Below are positions 8,474-17,316 of a stretch of DNA of 64,000 nucleotides, one piece after another. A model generated the notes under the pieces. It was not told the origin of the DNA, searched no databases, and saw nothing but the letters and a program-made list of their open reading frames with translations. The DNA is from Pelagibacteraceae bacterium AG-404-P08 (lineage in GTDB: Bacteria; Pseudomonadota; Alphaproteobacteria; HIMB59). The translations under genes were made by a program, and so were the position numbers. The stretch lies in contig QCJF01000005.1 of NCBI GenBank assembly GCA_003216195.1, forward strand, positions 53,298-117,297, read 5' to 3'. Within the stretch, counting starts at the first letter, position 1. Every line of letters starts with the position of its first letter.

Positions 8474-9529
8474 TTAAATATTAAGACCTAGTAAGTAAAC
8501 TAATATACAGACAGAAAAAAAAGTAACAAGACTATACATCATTCCAATAATTATAGGAATTAAGCCTTGATTGAAAATTTTTTTTAAATTGATAGATGCA
8601 CCAAGTGCGGTTAATGCTAAACCAAATAGGATAGTAATTACATTTTCTATGATAACTATGATGTTTTCCCATGTATAGGAGTTTAAATAAAAGACATCTA
8701 TTATTGTTCGAATAATTATTAAAAAAATAAAACCTATTACGAATAAAGGTATTGAATTTTTAATACTTTTTAATATCTGAAAATTCTTAAGAGTCTCATT
8801 TTCTTTTCTATTTTTTAAAATCAATAATGATGGAATCAATAATACAAGAAATAAATTTCTAAGAAGTTTAGTTATAGTAGCAATTTCAAGAACCTTATCA
8901 TTATGGTATAAGTCACTATATACCATTGATGCAGCTAATACTTGACTAGTATCATGGATCCCAACTCCTAAAAAGATACCCTTTGCTAAATCTGATATGA
9001 AATACCACTCTATAAAAAAAGGATAAATAAGCACCGCTAGGCTACCCCAAAGGATAACTATCAATATTGCTGTACCAACATCATTATCTTTAGATTTTAA
9101 AACACTTGAGGTGGCCATTATTGCAGTTACACCACAAATTGACGTACCAATAGCGAGTAATTTTGATAGATCTTTCTGAATTGGCCATAACTTTGAAAGA
9201 ACTAAATATGTCAATAATATCAATAAAAATACAATAATTATTATACTTATTGATTGAATACTAACGTTGGCAAGTTGAACAAAACTTATTTTTATACCGA
9301 GTAATACTATAGCCAATTGGAGAATATTTTTCTTAATAAAGTCCCGTCCCTTTTGAACCCTCTCAGAAAATTGAAATAAATTAAAAAATAATATTCCTGA
9401 AATTAGACAAAGTAAGCTTATCGGTAAAGATGATAAATTTAAAATGTAACTCAAGGGTTGACTTAAAAAAACTGTAAAAAGGTAAATTAGACTTATAACT
9501 GTAATTCCAATAATTTTACTACTAGTCAT
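8474..9529 (-). CDS. YeiH/UPF0324 family membrane protein, putative sulfate/sulfite exporter
   Basis: The 351-residue integral membrane protein has about ten helices and the family marks 'IVLLGIKISF' near residue 75, 'ICGVTAIMATSSVLKSK' near residue 131 and 'GVGIHDTSQVLAASM' near residue 188. YeiH-type proteins are annotated as sulfate exporters, and relatives occur in taurine and other sulfonate loci. Here it closes the proXWV-aldehyde dehydrogenase operon, overlapping the upstream DUF3726 gene by eight bases. An export role for sulfite or sulfate released by catabolism is an inference from that position. Confidence 0.82.
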   Translation of the reverse strand: MTSSKIIGITVISLIYLFTVFLSQPLSYILNLSSLPISLLCLISGILFFNLFQFSERVQKGRDFIKKNILQLAIVLLGIKISFVQLANVSIQSISIIIIVFLLILLTYLVLSKLWPIQKDLSKLLAIGTSICGVTAIMATSSVLKSKDNDVGTAILIVILWGSLAVLIYPFFIEWYFISDLAKGIFLGVGIHDTSQVLAASMVYSDLYHNDKVLEIATITKLLRNLFLVLLIPSLLILKNRKENETLKNFQILKSIKNSIPLFVIGFIFLIIIRTIIDVFYLNSYTWENIIVIIENVITILFGLALTALGASINLKKIFNQGLIPIIIGMMYSLVTFFSVCILVYLLGLNI

Positions 9530-10118
9530 TATCTGTCAAACCAGCACCAGCTCCTGAAATTTTTTTTTCTTCTGTTTCTTCAACAAAAGTATCTAGTGAT
9601 AGTTTATAAAGATAGTCCCAAGAACTTTGGGTATATTTACTTTTTCTATTTGTTGATATTGTTAGAGAAAAGTCTGTTAAATTCTTAGGAAAAAAATTTT
9701 GATTTATAAAATAAATTCCTCCAGGAGTTATAGTAAAATTTAAATCTGGCGATTTTAAATGAAAATATAGTAGATTTTTTTTTGCTGACTTGGATAAGAA
9801 AGGAACAATTAATAGAGGCTCATTTATATTTTTAAAATTATAAGTACGGTGTAATTCTTTATTATGAGATTGATCAAGAAAGAAAATTCCAAAATGTATG
9901 GGACAAAGATTTCTTGTATTAGATTGATCCACATCCAAAAGTTTATTAAGGTTATTAAGTCCTAAGCCAATGAGTCTCCTAAAACTCTCTAATCCTTGAA
10001 ATTCTGATTGTTCTAGCATTCTGACTGCTTTTCCAGTTTCTTCAGAAACACCCCAGCTTAATCCTTCAGCACGTGATGATCTTTTAATTGTTGTTTCGAT
10101 TTCATATAAAGAATGCAT
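9522..10118 (-). CDS. DUF3726 domain protein
   Basis: The 198-residue protein starts 'MHSLYEIETTIKRSSRAEGL' with 'SWGVSEETGKAVRMLE', and ends with a glycine-rich acidic tail 'GAGAGLTDND'; this pattern is that of DUF3726, a family of alphaproteobacteria with no known activity. There is no signal peptide or membrane helix. Its start overlaps the stop of the 551-residue gene by one base and its end overlaps the yeiH-like gene. Tight translational coupling to the 551-residue protein suggests that the two form one complex. No catalytic motif is recognised. Confidence 0.7.
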   Translation of the reverse strand: MHSLYEIETTIKRSSRAEGLSWGVSEETGKAVRMLEQSEFQGLESFRRLIGLGLNNLNKLLDVDQSNTRNLCPIHFGIFFLDQSHNKELHRTYNFKNINEPLLIVPFLSKSAKKNLLYFHLKSPDLNFTITPGGIYFINQNFFPKNLTDFSLTISTNRKSKYTQSSWDYLYKLSLDTFVEETEEKKISGAGAGLTDND

Positions 10119-11773
10119 TAAGCTATCTTTTTATAAGACCAAGTATCATCAGATTTACTTATTTCTCTCATTAATGGAGCACCTTGATACATCGTAATTC
10201 TTACCCATCGATCAGAACGAGGGTCAAAGCGAGTTGCACCAAAAAATGATAGTTTTAATCGAAGCATATCTACAGGTATTAAAGTTTTTGAAATAGTGTT
10301 ATCTTGTATTTCAGAATAGGGAAGTTTCTCGCATATTAATACTCTTCTTAATATGTGACGGTATTCTTGGTTTTTTAGCAAATAATACCCTAGGTCTTTC
10401 TCTAAGTTACATGATTTTAGATCATCATAAAGTGCACTTACATCTCTCGCAATAGCCAAGGGTAGTTCTAAATCTGAACCCTCTTCAGTGAATCTATCTG
10501 ACATCCGAGGTTCTTGTTTGTTTTTTGAGTAATACCAAAAATTTAAAATATTTTCTTTATCATCAAAATTAATATCTAGAAGCCAAGTATATTGATCCTC
10601 TATTAACTCACACACCTCTTTAATAGTTCTTGATGTGTCAATATCAAAGTACTCATCTTCGTTTATTGACATTTCAAAACTTAAAGGTTCCACTATATCA
10701 GGATAGACCTCCATCATTAACGAAATGATAAATTCACAGCATTCAGATTGAGTATTAGCTTCTGTCCATTCATATATAGAATTCCAAAAAAATTTATTTA
10801 GAGGAAATGTTGAGTAAAATTTTTGAAAAATACTTAAATCTTTTAAAAGCTGTTTATTCTTTTTCTTTTGGAAATCACTTTCTGTTTTCCAAAATTTAAT
10901 ATTCTCCCGAATTATAGATAGATAAGATTGGAAAATATTTTTATCTTTTTGGCTTACTGAAGAAATTGAGCGAATTGCTTTTAATGCTTTTTCTTTTGCA
11001 ATGATCCATTGATTTAATAAAGCTGGATGATTAACTATAAATGGAGCCATTCCCAATCCTGTAGAATTTCCAATACCTAAATTTCTAGCAATATCCTCTT
11101 TCAACTTCACCGCTTTATTTGGCGAACGAGAGTAAGCAACATGATTTACTACATCAAAAGTGAATTGTCTTGCAAGATACACAAGCATCATTTCTAACCT
11201 AAATGGCCCCTTAAGTTCCTCTCGATTTTGAATTTTAATTCGGTCAGCTAATCCAAATTTTCCTGAACCATAAACAGCGGTAGTTCTATAAAGATAACCT
11301 ACGTCATATAGGAGTTTAGTATTAGGTTGCTCTCCTTTAGATAGTTTATCTACTACATGTTCAAAGACACGAACTGATTTATTAGCTCGAGATAGACAAA
11401 GCTCTTTTTCACTTACTCTTCCTTGTTCTTGAAGAGGTACGTTATCATTGAGTCTTTCAATATCCTCTTCAGTTGGAACTCCATCAAATAAAACAAATGA
11501 AGCATCCCACTTTGTGGCTATCACTCGATCAGATCTCTCGCTATCCTCAATATGATTAGAAAAACAAATGAGAGAGTATTGTTTTTGCCCGTTATTTACT
11601 ACATAAACGATATGACCAAAACCTTGTTTGTCTAGAGCAAATTTTTCAGTTGTAAATTCCCAATTCTTGAACTCTCTTATAAAACTTCTAAGAAAAGAAA
11701 GTTTAGATTGATGAAAGGATCCTAGCCGATCTAATTTCATAACCAACTCTGGTTTTCTTAAATCAATTTGCAT
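10118..11773 (-). CDS. Conserved 551-aa cytoplasmic protein of unknown function
   Basis: I do not recognise the family. The 551-residue product has no signal peptide and no membrane helix. Residues 35-105 read like a compact alpha/beta domain ('GFGHIVYVVNNGQKQYSLICFS', 'TKWDASFVLFDGVPTEEDI'). The middle (190-300) is mainly helical and rich in charged residues. The C-terminus includes 'LSFFGATRFDPRSDRWVRI' and 'MYQGAPLMREIS', which look conserved-site-like. Start and stop each overlap a neighbour by one base (M19-like upstream, DUF3726 downstream), which indicates a fixed operon unit. Its association with a betaine-type transporter and aldehyde dehydrogenase suggests a catabolic role; that is inference. 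Confidence 0.7.
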   Translation of the reverse strand: MQIDLRKPELVMKLDRLGSFHQSKLSFLRSFIREFKNWEFTTEKFALDKQGFGHIVYVVNNGQKQYSLICFSNHIEDSERSDRVIATKWDASFVLFDGVPTEEDIERLNDNVPLQEQGRVSEKELCLSRANKSVRVFEHVVDKLSKGEQPNTKLLYDVGYLYRTTAVYGSGKFGLADRIKIQNREELKGPFRLEMMLVYLARQFTFDVVNHVAYSRSPNKAVKLKEDIARNLGIGNSTGLGMAPFIVNHPALLNQWIIAKEKALKAIRSISSVSQKDKNIFQSYLSIIRENIKFWKTESDFQKKKNKQLLKDLSIFQKFYSTFPLNKFFWNSIYEWTEANTQSECCEFIISLMMEVYPDIVEPLSFEMSINEDEYFDIDTSRTIKEVCELIEDQYTWLLDINFDDKENILNFWYYSKNKQEPRMSDRFTEEGSDLELPLAIARDVSALYDDLKSCNLEKDLGYYLLKNQEYRHILRRVLICEKLPYSEIQDNTISKTLIPVDMLRLKLSFFGATRFDPRSDRWVRITMYQGAPLMREISKSDDTWSYKKIA

Positions 11774-12741
11774 TAATCAAACTTTCTATAAAAATTGTAC
11801 CAATTATTTCCTAAGATGTCGTGTGTCTCTTCTTCACTAAAGCCAACATCTCTTAAACCTCTATGAAGATTTTCAAATCCTCTAGCATCCTCAAACCAGG
11901 ATGGCTGAGGAGGAAAACCAGCATTATCTGATGTCCCCTCACCAAAATCTTTTGTTTTCGTCCAGGTGCCATTTCTCATCCATTCGACTATACTGTCAGG
12001 GTGATGAATACAAAGATCTGAGCCAATACCTATTTGTTTAATAGATATTCTTTTTGTACTTTCTGCAATCATCTCACAAAATGATTTAAGAGTACATTGT
12101 GATGCATCTTTAAGATGATGTGGATATAGGGAGAAACCAATCATTCCTTTACTATCGTTCAATGCTTTCAGTATGTTATCTGATTTATTTCTAAGCCCCT
12201 TGTGCCAGAACATAGGATTGGCATGACTTACAACAATTGGATGCTCCGAAATATCAATAGCCTCTAATGTCGAAAATTCTGCTGAGTGTGACATGTCAAT
12301 TATCATATTTACTCGGTTCATTTCTTTGATAACCTCTTTCCCCATTCTAGTAATGCCACTATCATGTTTCTCGTAACAACCTGTGGCAAGTAATGATTGG
12401 TTATTATAAGTCAGTTGCATAAATAGAACTCCTAATTCTTTTAAAGACTCAACGTAATCTATATTATCTTCGATAGGAGAGCAGTTCTGTAATCCATAAA
12501 AAATAGCAGTTTTATTTTCGAGTTTAGCTTTAACTATATCTCTCGAACTTTTCCCTTGAAAGATTAAATCTTTATTTTTTTTAAAATATGTATTCCACTT
12601 TTTTATGTTAGTGAGAACTTCATCAAAATTCTCGTGATAACAAATAGTTGCGTGAACAGCATCCAATTTTGCTTGATGATTGATTTCAAATATTTTCCTT
12701 GACCAGTTACAATACTGAAGATTGTCAACTCGAAAATTCAT
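11773..12741 (-). CDS. Membrane dipeptidase (peptidase M19) family protein with altered metal site
   Basis: The 322-residue protein has the M19/renal dipeptidase barrel. Visible family segments are 'MSHSAEFSTLEAI', 'PIVVSHANP' and 'IGIGSDLCIHH', which keep two histidines and the aspartate. The N-terminal His-x-Asp zinc pair is absent: the first strand reads 'VDNLQYCNWSRKIF'. The bridging glutamate of the usual 'GLEG' motif is glutamine in 'YGLQNCSP'. The binuclear zinc centre therefore cannot be the standard one. It is fused into the operon by one-base overlap with the 551-residue gene and lies eight bases from the aldehyde dehydrogenase. M19 genes occur beside dimethylglycine genes in pseudomonads. 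Confidence 0.8.
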   Translation of the reverse strand: MNFRVDNLQYCNWSRKIFEINHQAKLDAVHATICYHENFDEVLTNIKKWNTYFKKNKDLIFQGKSSRDIVKAKLENKTAIFYGLQNCSPIEDNIDYVESLKELGVLFMQLTYNNQSLLATGCYEKHDSGITRMGKEVIKEMNRVNMIIDMSHSAEFSTLEAIDISEHPIVVSHANPMFWHKGLRNKSDNILKALNDSKGMIGFSLYPHHLKDASQCTLKSFCEMIAESTKRISIKQIGIGSDLCIHHPDSIVEWMRNGTWTKTKDFGEGTSDNAGFPPQPSWFEDARGFENLHRGLRDVGFSEEETHDILGNNWYNFYRKFD

Positions 12742-12748
12742 TTGAAAA

Positions 12749-14188
12749 TTATACTGGTCCAGAATTAATGTAGGAAGTCTTTACCTGCGAGTAAAATTCT
12801 CTAGCGTATGTTCCTTGTTCGCGAGGACCAAAACTTGACGCTTTTCTTCCTCCAAAAGGTACATGATAATCTAAACCAGCAGTTGGTAAATTTATTGTCG
12901 CTACACCAGATTTAATATTTTGTTTGAAAAACTCAGCTTTTGCTAAAGATTGAGTAATGATCCCACTGGATAACCCAAATTCTGTTTCATTTGCTATTTC
13001 TAGAGCGTGATCTAAGTCTTTTGATGGAATAACACATGCAATGGGTCCAAACATTTCTTCCTGATTTATACGAGACTTGTTATCTCCGTCAATAAATAAG
13101 GTCGGTTCCATATAATATCCTGGTGTTCTCATGTTCATAGGGCTACCCCCAAAAGCTAATTTAGCCTCACCTTTACCTATATCGACATACTTTAAGTTTG
13201 ATTCAAATTGAGATTGACTTGAAACAGGTCCCATTTGCGTTCCTTCATCTAAAGCGTGTCCAACCTTTAAATTTTTTATATTTTCCAGCAAGGCATCTAT
13301 AAATTTTCTATAAATATTTTCATGTACTATTAGTCTTGAAGAAGCTGTGCATTTTTGCCCTGTTCCACCATAAGCTCCATTTACAGCACAAGTGATAGCA
13401 GTTTTTAAATCTGCATCATCCATTACAATCAAAGGATTTTTAGAGCCCATTTCCATTTGCATTTTTTTCATAGTTGATGATGCGTCTTTATAAAGTTGTC
13501 TTCCAGTCTGAACTGAACCAGTAAAACTTATGGCTGCTATTTCAGGGTGAACTGCAATTTTGTAACCAATATCACTTCCAGATCCTAAGACTAAATTAAA
13601 AAGACCTTTGGGAATATCTTGTTTGGAAATTATCTCAGTCAAAGCTACCGCGCTACCAATTGTTAGAGAAGCTGGTTTTAAAATTACAGCATTACCACAC
13701 ATCATTGCAGGGGCTGCTTTCCATGCAGGTATAGCTATTGGAAAATTCCAAGGTGATATAATTCCAATCACTCCAAGAGGTTCTCTAGATATTTCAACCT
13801 GAAAACCAGGTCTAGTCGATGGTATCTTTTCTCCATACAACCTTAAGCATTCTGAGCCATAATATTGAAATTGTTGACCTGCTCTTGCAACCTCGCCAAT
13901 CCCTTCAGCCAATGGTTTTCCCTCTTCTTTAGACAATAATTCTCCCAATTCCTCAGATTTTTGTATTAATTCGTCTCCAATTCGAATTAATATTTGTGAT
14001 TTTTTTTCAATACCTACTTCTTCCCATTCCTTTTGTGCAATAATTGCTGACCCAACTGCTTGTTCAAATTGCTCACTAGTGGCTGAGGTATACTCAGATA
14101 TTACATCAGCTGTATCTGAGGGATTAATATTTTTGATTGAACCAATACCCTCGACCCAATGGCCAGCAATAAAGTTCGACTTTTTCAT
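12749..14188 (-). CDS. NAD(P)-dependent aldehyde dehydrogenase (semialdehyde type)
   Basis: The 479-residue enzyme is a full-length class 3-like aldehyde dehydrogenase. Visible are 'ISPWNFPIAIPAWK' (cofactor), 'SFTGSVQTGRQLY', the general-base glutamate in 'MEMGSKNP', and the nucleophilic cysteine in 'GQKCTASSRLIV'. The closest pattern I know is the 2,5-dioxovalerate/alpha-ketoglutarate-semialdehyde and succinate-semialdehyde group. It lies four bases downstream of the proV-like gene, so it probably oxidises an aldehyde made from the imported substrate. The exact aldehyde cannot be read from the sequence. Confidence 0.9.
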   Translation of the reverse strand: MKKSNFIAGHWVEGIGSIKNINPSDTADVISEYTSATSEQFEQAVGSAIIAQKEWEEVGIEKKSQILIRIGDELIQKSEELGELLSKEEGKPLAEGIGEVARAGQQFQYYGSECLRLYGEKIPSTRPGFQVEISREPLGVIGIISPWNFPIAIPAWKAAPAMMCGNAVILKPASLTIGSAVALTEIISKQDIPKGLFNLVLGSGSDIGYKIAVHPEIAAISFTGSVQTGRQLYKDASSTMKKMQMEMGSKNPLIVMDDADLKTAITCAVNGAYGGTGQKCTASSRLIVHENIYRKFIDALLENIKNLKVGHALDEGTQMGPVSSQSQFESNLKYVDIGKGEAKLAFGGSPMNMRTPGYYMEPTLFIDGDNKSRINQEEMFGPIACVIPSKDLDHALEIANETEFGLSSGIITQSLAKAEFFKQNIKSGVATINLPTAGLDYHVPFGGRKASSFGPREQGTYAREFYSQVKTSYINSGPV

Positions 14189-14191
14189 AAA

Positions 14192-15214
14192 TTATCTTTT
14201 TAAGATCTCAGAAAGTTTTTTCGTAGATAAGAAACCAACATTATTTTTATCTCTATCTTGAATTACAAGATCTTCTGGTTTTTCAGAAATAACTTTATCG
14301 ATAAATCTATCAATAAATTCATCTTGGTTAACGGGCATTGCTTTACTAATATCTTGTCCATTAAGCTTGTCCATTATATGTTTGGCTTTAATTACTCTAG
14401 CCCTATTAACATCTTCAACAAAGTCTTTAACATACTTAGTTTGTGGATTGAGTAATATCTCAGCAGGAATACCTTCTTGATCCATTATGCCATCTTTTAG
14501 GATAGCAATACGATCACCAATCTTAAGAGCTTCATCAAGGTCATGAGTAATAAATACAACAGTTTTATGTAATTCATCTTGAAGTTCCAATAGAATATCT
14601 TGCATATCTTTTCGAATTAAAGGATCAAGAGCACTAAAAGCTTCATCCATTAAAAGTATGTCTCCATCGTTAGTTAAAGCTCTAGCTAATCCAACACGCT
14701 GTTGCATTCCTCCTGATAGATGTTGAGGATATTTATCTTCATATCCAGACAAACCTACTCTTTCAATCCATCTAAGAGCCTTTTTCTTGGCTTCCTCTTC
14801 ATTGATATTTTGGATGTGTAATCCAAAAATAGTATTTTGCAATACGGTTTTGTGAGGCAGTAGGGCAAATCTTTGAAAAACCATAGCAGTTTTACTTCTT
14901 CTAAAATTTCTTAGTTCTTCTTCATTCATTTTTAAAACTTCTGCTCCATCAATAGTCACGCTTCCATCAGTGGGCTCAATTAAACGATTTATGTGTCGAA
15001 TTAAAGTAGACTTACCAGAGCCAGATAAACCCATTACTACTTGAATTGATTTTTCCTCTATGTCCAAGTTGATATCTTTAAGACCTAAAACATGATTATG
15101 TTTTTCTAAAAGCTCATCCTTACCAACTCCATTTTTGACATGTTCCATAGCCGATGTTGGGTTTTTACCAAAAATTTTATATAGGTTTTTAATTTTAATC
15201 TTTGCTTCAGGCAT
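14192..15214 (-). CDS. proV: Betaine-type ABC transporter ATPase (ProV/OpuAA family)
   Basis: The 340-residue ATPase shows Walker A 'GLSGSGKST', Q-loop 'VFQRFALLPHKTVL', signature 'LSGGMQQRVGLARAL', Walker B 'DILLMDEAFSALD' and the switch histidine in 'FITHDLDEAL'. The N-terminal extension 'IKIKNLYKIFGKNP' and the C-terminal remnant of a CBS pair (residues about 285-340) are typical of glycine betaine/proline betaine transporters. It overlaps the permease gene by one base. The C-terminal part is shorter than in E. coli ProV (about 400), so osmotic or nucleotide sensing through tandem CBS domains is probably reduced. Confidence 0.92.
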   Translation of the reverse strand: MPEAKIKIKNLYKIFGKNPTSAMEHVKNGVGKDELLEKHNHVLGLKDINLDIEEKSIQVVMGLSGSGKSTLIRHINRLIEPTDGSVTIDGAEVLKMNEEELRNFRRSKTAMVFQRFALLPHKTVLQNTIFGLHIQNINEEEAKKKALRWIERVGLSGYEDKYPQHLSGGMQQRVGLARALTNDGDILLMDEAFSALDPLIRKDMQDILLELQDELHKTVVFITHDLDEALKIGDRIAILKDGIMDQEGIPAEILLNPQTKYVKDFVEDVNRARVIKAKHIMDKLNGQDISKAMPVNQDEFIDRFIDKVISEKPEDLVIQDRDKNNVGFLSTKKLSEILKR

Positions 15215-16104
15215 TAGATAAGTTTTCCAGATCGATGCTTTTGAATACGCTTTCCATATGATTGAGAGACTCGATCGAAAACAATCGCAACGATTACTAT
15301 TGCCAACCCATATAATACTCCTTTAGTAAAGTATTGATTATAAATTGATTGTAGCACAGGTTGACCTAGTCCTTTGACGCCAATCATCGAAGCAATTATA
15401 ACCATGGCAAGTGCCATCATAATCGTTTGATTAATTCCTGCAAAAATAGTTGGTAAGGCTAAGGGAAGCTGAACTTCAAATAATTTTTGCCTTTTGGTTG
15501 CTCCAAAAGCATCAGCTGCTTCAAGTGCTTCTTGATCAACTTCTCTTATTCCAAGGTTAGTTAGTCTTATGAGAGGAGGTATAGCATAGATAACAACAGA
15601 TATAAGGCCAGGTATTTTTCCAATGCCCATTAACATAACAATAGGAATAAGGTAAACAAATGGGGGCATTGTTTGCATAACGTCTAATATTGGAGTGACT
15701 ATTTTTTCAGTGCGATCAGAACGAGACATTGCGATACCTGTTGGAAGACCAATTACTACAGCCATAATCACAGATGTGAGAATAATAGCTATTGTACTCA
15801 TAGTTTCCTCCCACATTTGGAAGTAACCAATAAATACAAAAGCTAGAAAAGTAGAAACACATAATTTTATACTTCTACTTCCCCAATAGGTGAGAGCCAT
15901 TAAGACAATCATGAAAATGGGCCATGGTGTGGCAATTAATAAATCTTCAAAAAAAACTAATAGTTTTAATAATGGGTTGAAAATAGCATCAATAGTATCT
16001 CCCCATTCTCTCGCAAAATCTTTATATCCAGCATCAATTGCCTTTTTCATAGCACGATAAGTGGCTTTAGGCATTTCAGGAAACTCAGTGAAAAAATTAG
16101 ACAT
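15214..16104 (-). CDS. proW: Betaine-type ABC transporter permease (ProW/OpuAB family)
   Basis: The 296-residue protein has about six to seven membrane helices and the permease signature around residues 190-225 ('EAADAFGATKRQKLFEVQLPLALPTIFAGINQT'-region, EAA loop). An amphipathic N-terminal extension 'DTIDAIFNPLLKLLVFFEDL' precedes the first helix, as in ProW. It is translated from the same transcript as proV (one-base overlap) and lies 71 bases downstream of the binding-protein gene, from which it is separated by a strong hairpin. Membrane partner of ProV and ProX. Confidence 0.92.
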   Translation of the reverse strand: MSNFFTEFPEMPKATYRAMKKAIDAGYKDFAREWGDTIDAIFNPLLKLLVFFEDLLIATPWPIFMIVLMALTYWGSRSIKLCVSTFLAFVFIGYFQMWEETMSTIAIILTSVIMAVVIGLPTGIAMSRSDRTEKIVTPILDVMQTMPPFVYLIPIVMLMGIGKIPGLISVVIYAIPPLIRLTNLGIREVDQEALEAADAFGATKRQKLFEVQLPLALPTIFAGINQTIMMALAMVIIASMIGVKGLGQPVLQSIYNQYFTKGVLYGLAIVIVAIVFDRVSQSYGKRIQKHRSGKLI

Positions 16105-16131
16105 TATTTAATTAAAAGGTATTTGTTATAT

Positions 16132-16160
16132 AAAAACCCCCCTTAAATAATTAAGGGGGG
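16132..16160 (-). terminator. Intra-operon hairpin, partial terminator or 3' stabiliser after proX
   Basis: CCCCCCTTAA at 16137-16146 pairs with TTAAGGGGGG at 16151-16160 around a four-base loop. On the minus strand the stem is followed by TTTTTATAT, the form of a rho-independent terminator. It lies between proX and proW. Such a site lets most transcripts stop after the binding protein and a minority continue into the rest of the operon. Confidence 0.85.
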
Positions 16161-16175
16161 CTAAATTTAAATGAT

Positions 16176-17180
16176 TTACATCATTCCTAGTTCTTTTTTA
16201 ATAGCTATTCTGGCATCAGCAGAAGTCCAGTTTTTCCAAACATCTTCATTTTCTAATAAGAAGTGTTCAGCTGCTTCTGAAGCTTCAGCTTGTTCACCAT
16301 CTTTCCATGCTAACATTTGTGATAATAATGTATTTGGAAAACTTCTCTTTTCAAGATAGTTCATTACAACATAATTATCGAGCATGTCTGAACCAACATA
16401 GGTTTCAACAGTAGATGCTGGATATCTATTTTTACCTGGAGCTGCTACTTCTAAGTCATTGATTTCTGAAATCCAAGTTTCAGCGTTATGGTCTACACCT
16501 TCATCTAACTTAGTCATATCATACTTACCAAGGATCGCTGTTGGGCCCCAATAGTAACCCATCCAACCTTCACCTTTGTTATATGCTTCACCCATAGCAC
16601 CAGCGAGAGCACCACCTGAACCTGGATCAATAAATTCAAAACCAGCGTCAGCCATACCATAAGCTTTAAACATTTGTGTAGTGGTAATCTGACAGTTCCA
16701 TCCAGCAGGGCATCCGTAGAAGCCAGCTTTACTTGAGTCTTCAGGATGTGGAAAAAGATCTGGTCTTGCAAGAGCGTCTTCAATGGTTACTAAACCCTCT
16801 GCTTCAGCAAGATAAGTAGGTACCCAAAGTCCCTCTTCTCCACCATTTTGAAATACTTTACCAACGTTTTTAATTAAACCCTCTGCTTCCGCTGGATCTA
16901 AAACTTGTTTTAGGTTTTGAGACCACAGCTCAGGAGCGATTGATGGCTCACCTTTCTCAATAAGAGATGTAGATGTAGGCATTGTATCACCAGGAATTAA
17001 TTCAACATCACATCCATAACCATACTCGAGTATTGTAGCATCGATGTGAGCAATAACCTGAGCAGAAGCCCAGTTCATCTCTGCAATTGTTACATCACCA
17101 CAACTTGCCTTAGCACTACTAGAGATAGAAGTTATCCCTAATGCAAGGAAAATAGCAGTAAATATACGAAATATTGACAT
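16176..17180 (-). CDS. proX: Betaine-type ABC transporter substrate-binding protein (OpuAC/ProX family)
   Basis: The 334-residue periplasmic protein has a signal peptide (residues 1-25, 'SSSAKASCGD') and the OpuAC fold. Tryptophans that could form an aromatic cage for a quaternary ammonium head group are seen in 'AEMNWASAQV', 'APELWSQNL' and 'GYYWGPT'. It is the promoter-proximal gene of the operon and has the strongest ribosome binding site in the region. A hairpin directly downstream should raise its dosage over the membrane parts. Glycine betaine, proline betaine, choline, DMSP or carnitine are all possible ligands. Confidence 0.92.
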   Translation of the reverse strand: MSIFRIFTAIFLALGITSISSSAKASCGDVTIAEMNWASAQVIAHIDATILEYGYGCDVELIPGDTMPTSTSLIEKGEPSIAPELWSQNLKQVLDPAEAEGLIKNVGKVFQNGGEEGLWVPTYLAEAEGLVTIEDALARPDLFPHPEDSSKAGFYGCPAGWNCQITTTQMFKAYGMADAGFEFIDPGSGGALAGAMGEAYNKGEGWMGYYWGPTAILGKYDMTKLDEGVDHNAETWISEINDLEVAAPGKNRYPASTVETYVGSDMLDNYVVMNYLEKRSFPNTLLSQMLAWKDGEQAEASEAAEHFLLENEDVWKNWTSADARIAIKKELGMM

Positions 17181-17184
17181 ATTT

Positions 17185-17191
17185 CCTCCTT
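17185..17191 (-). promoter_or_regulatory. Strong Shine-Dalgarno of proX
   Basis: On the minus strand AAGGAGG lies six to seven bases before the proX ATG. Most genes in this window have weak or no recognisable site, so this one marks an unusually well translated gene, as expected for an abundant binding protein. Confidence 0.85.
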
Positions 17192-17316
17192 TTTAGATAT
17201 ATCTATAAGATAGTTAAACATTTAGTGCCATATCATGCAAATTATTTATAATGTTTATTTGTCGTACTTTGTTTAATAAACTTGATTACAAATAATAAAC
17301 CTATCTAATTTTTCAA

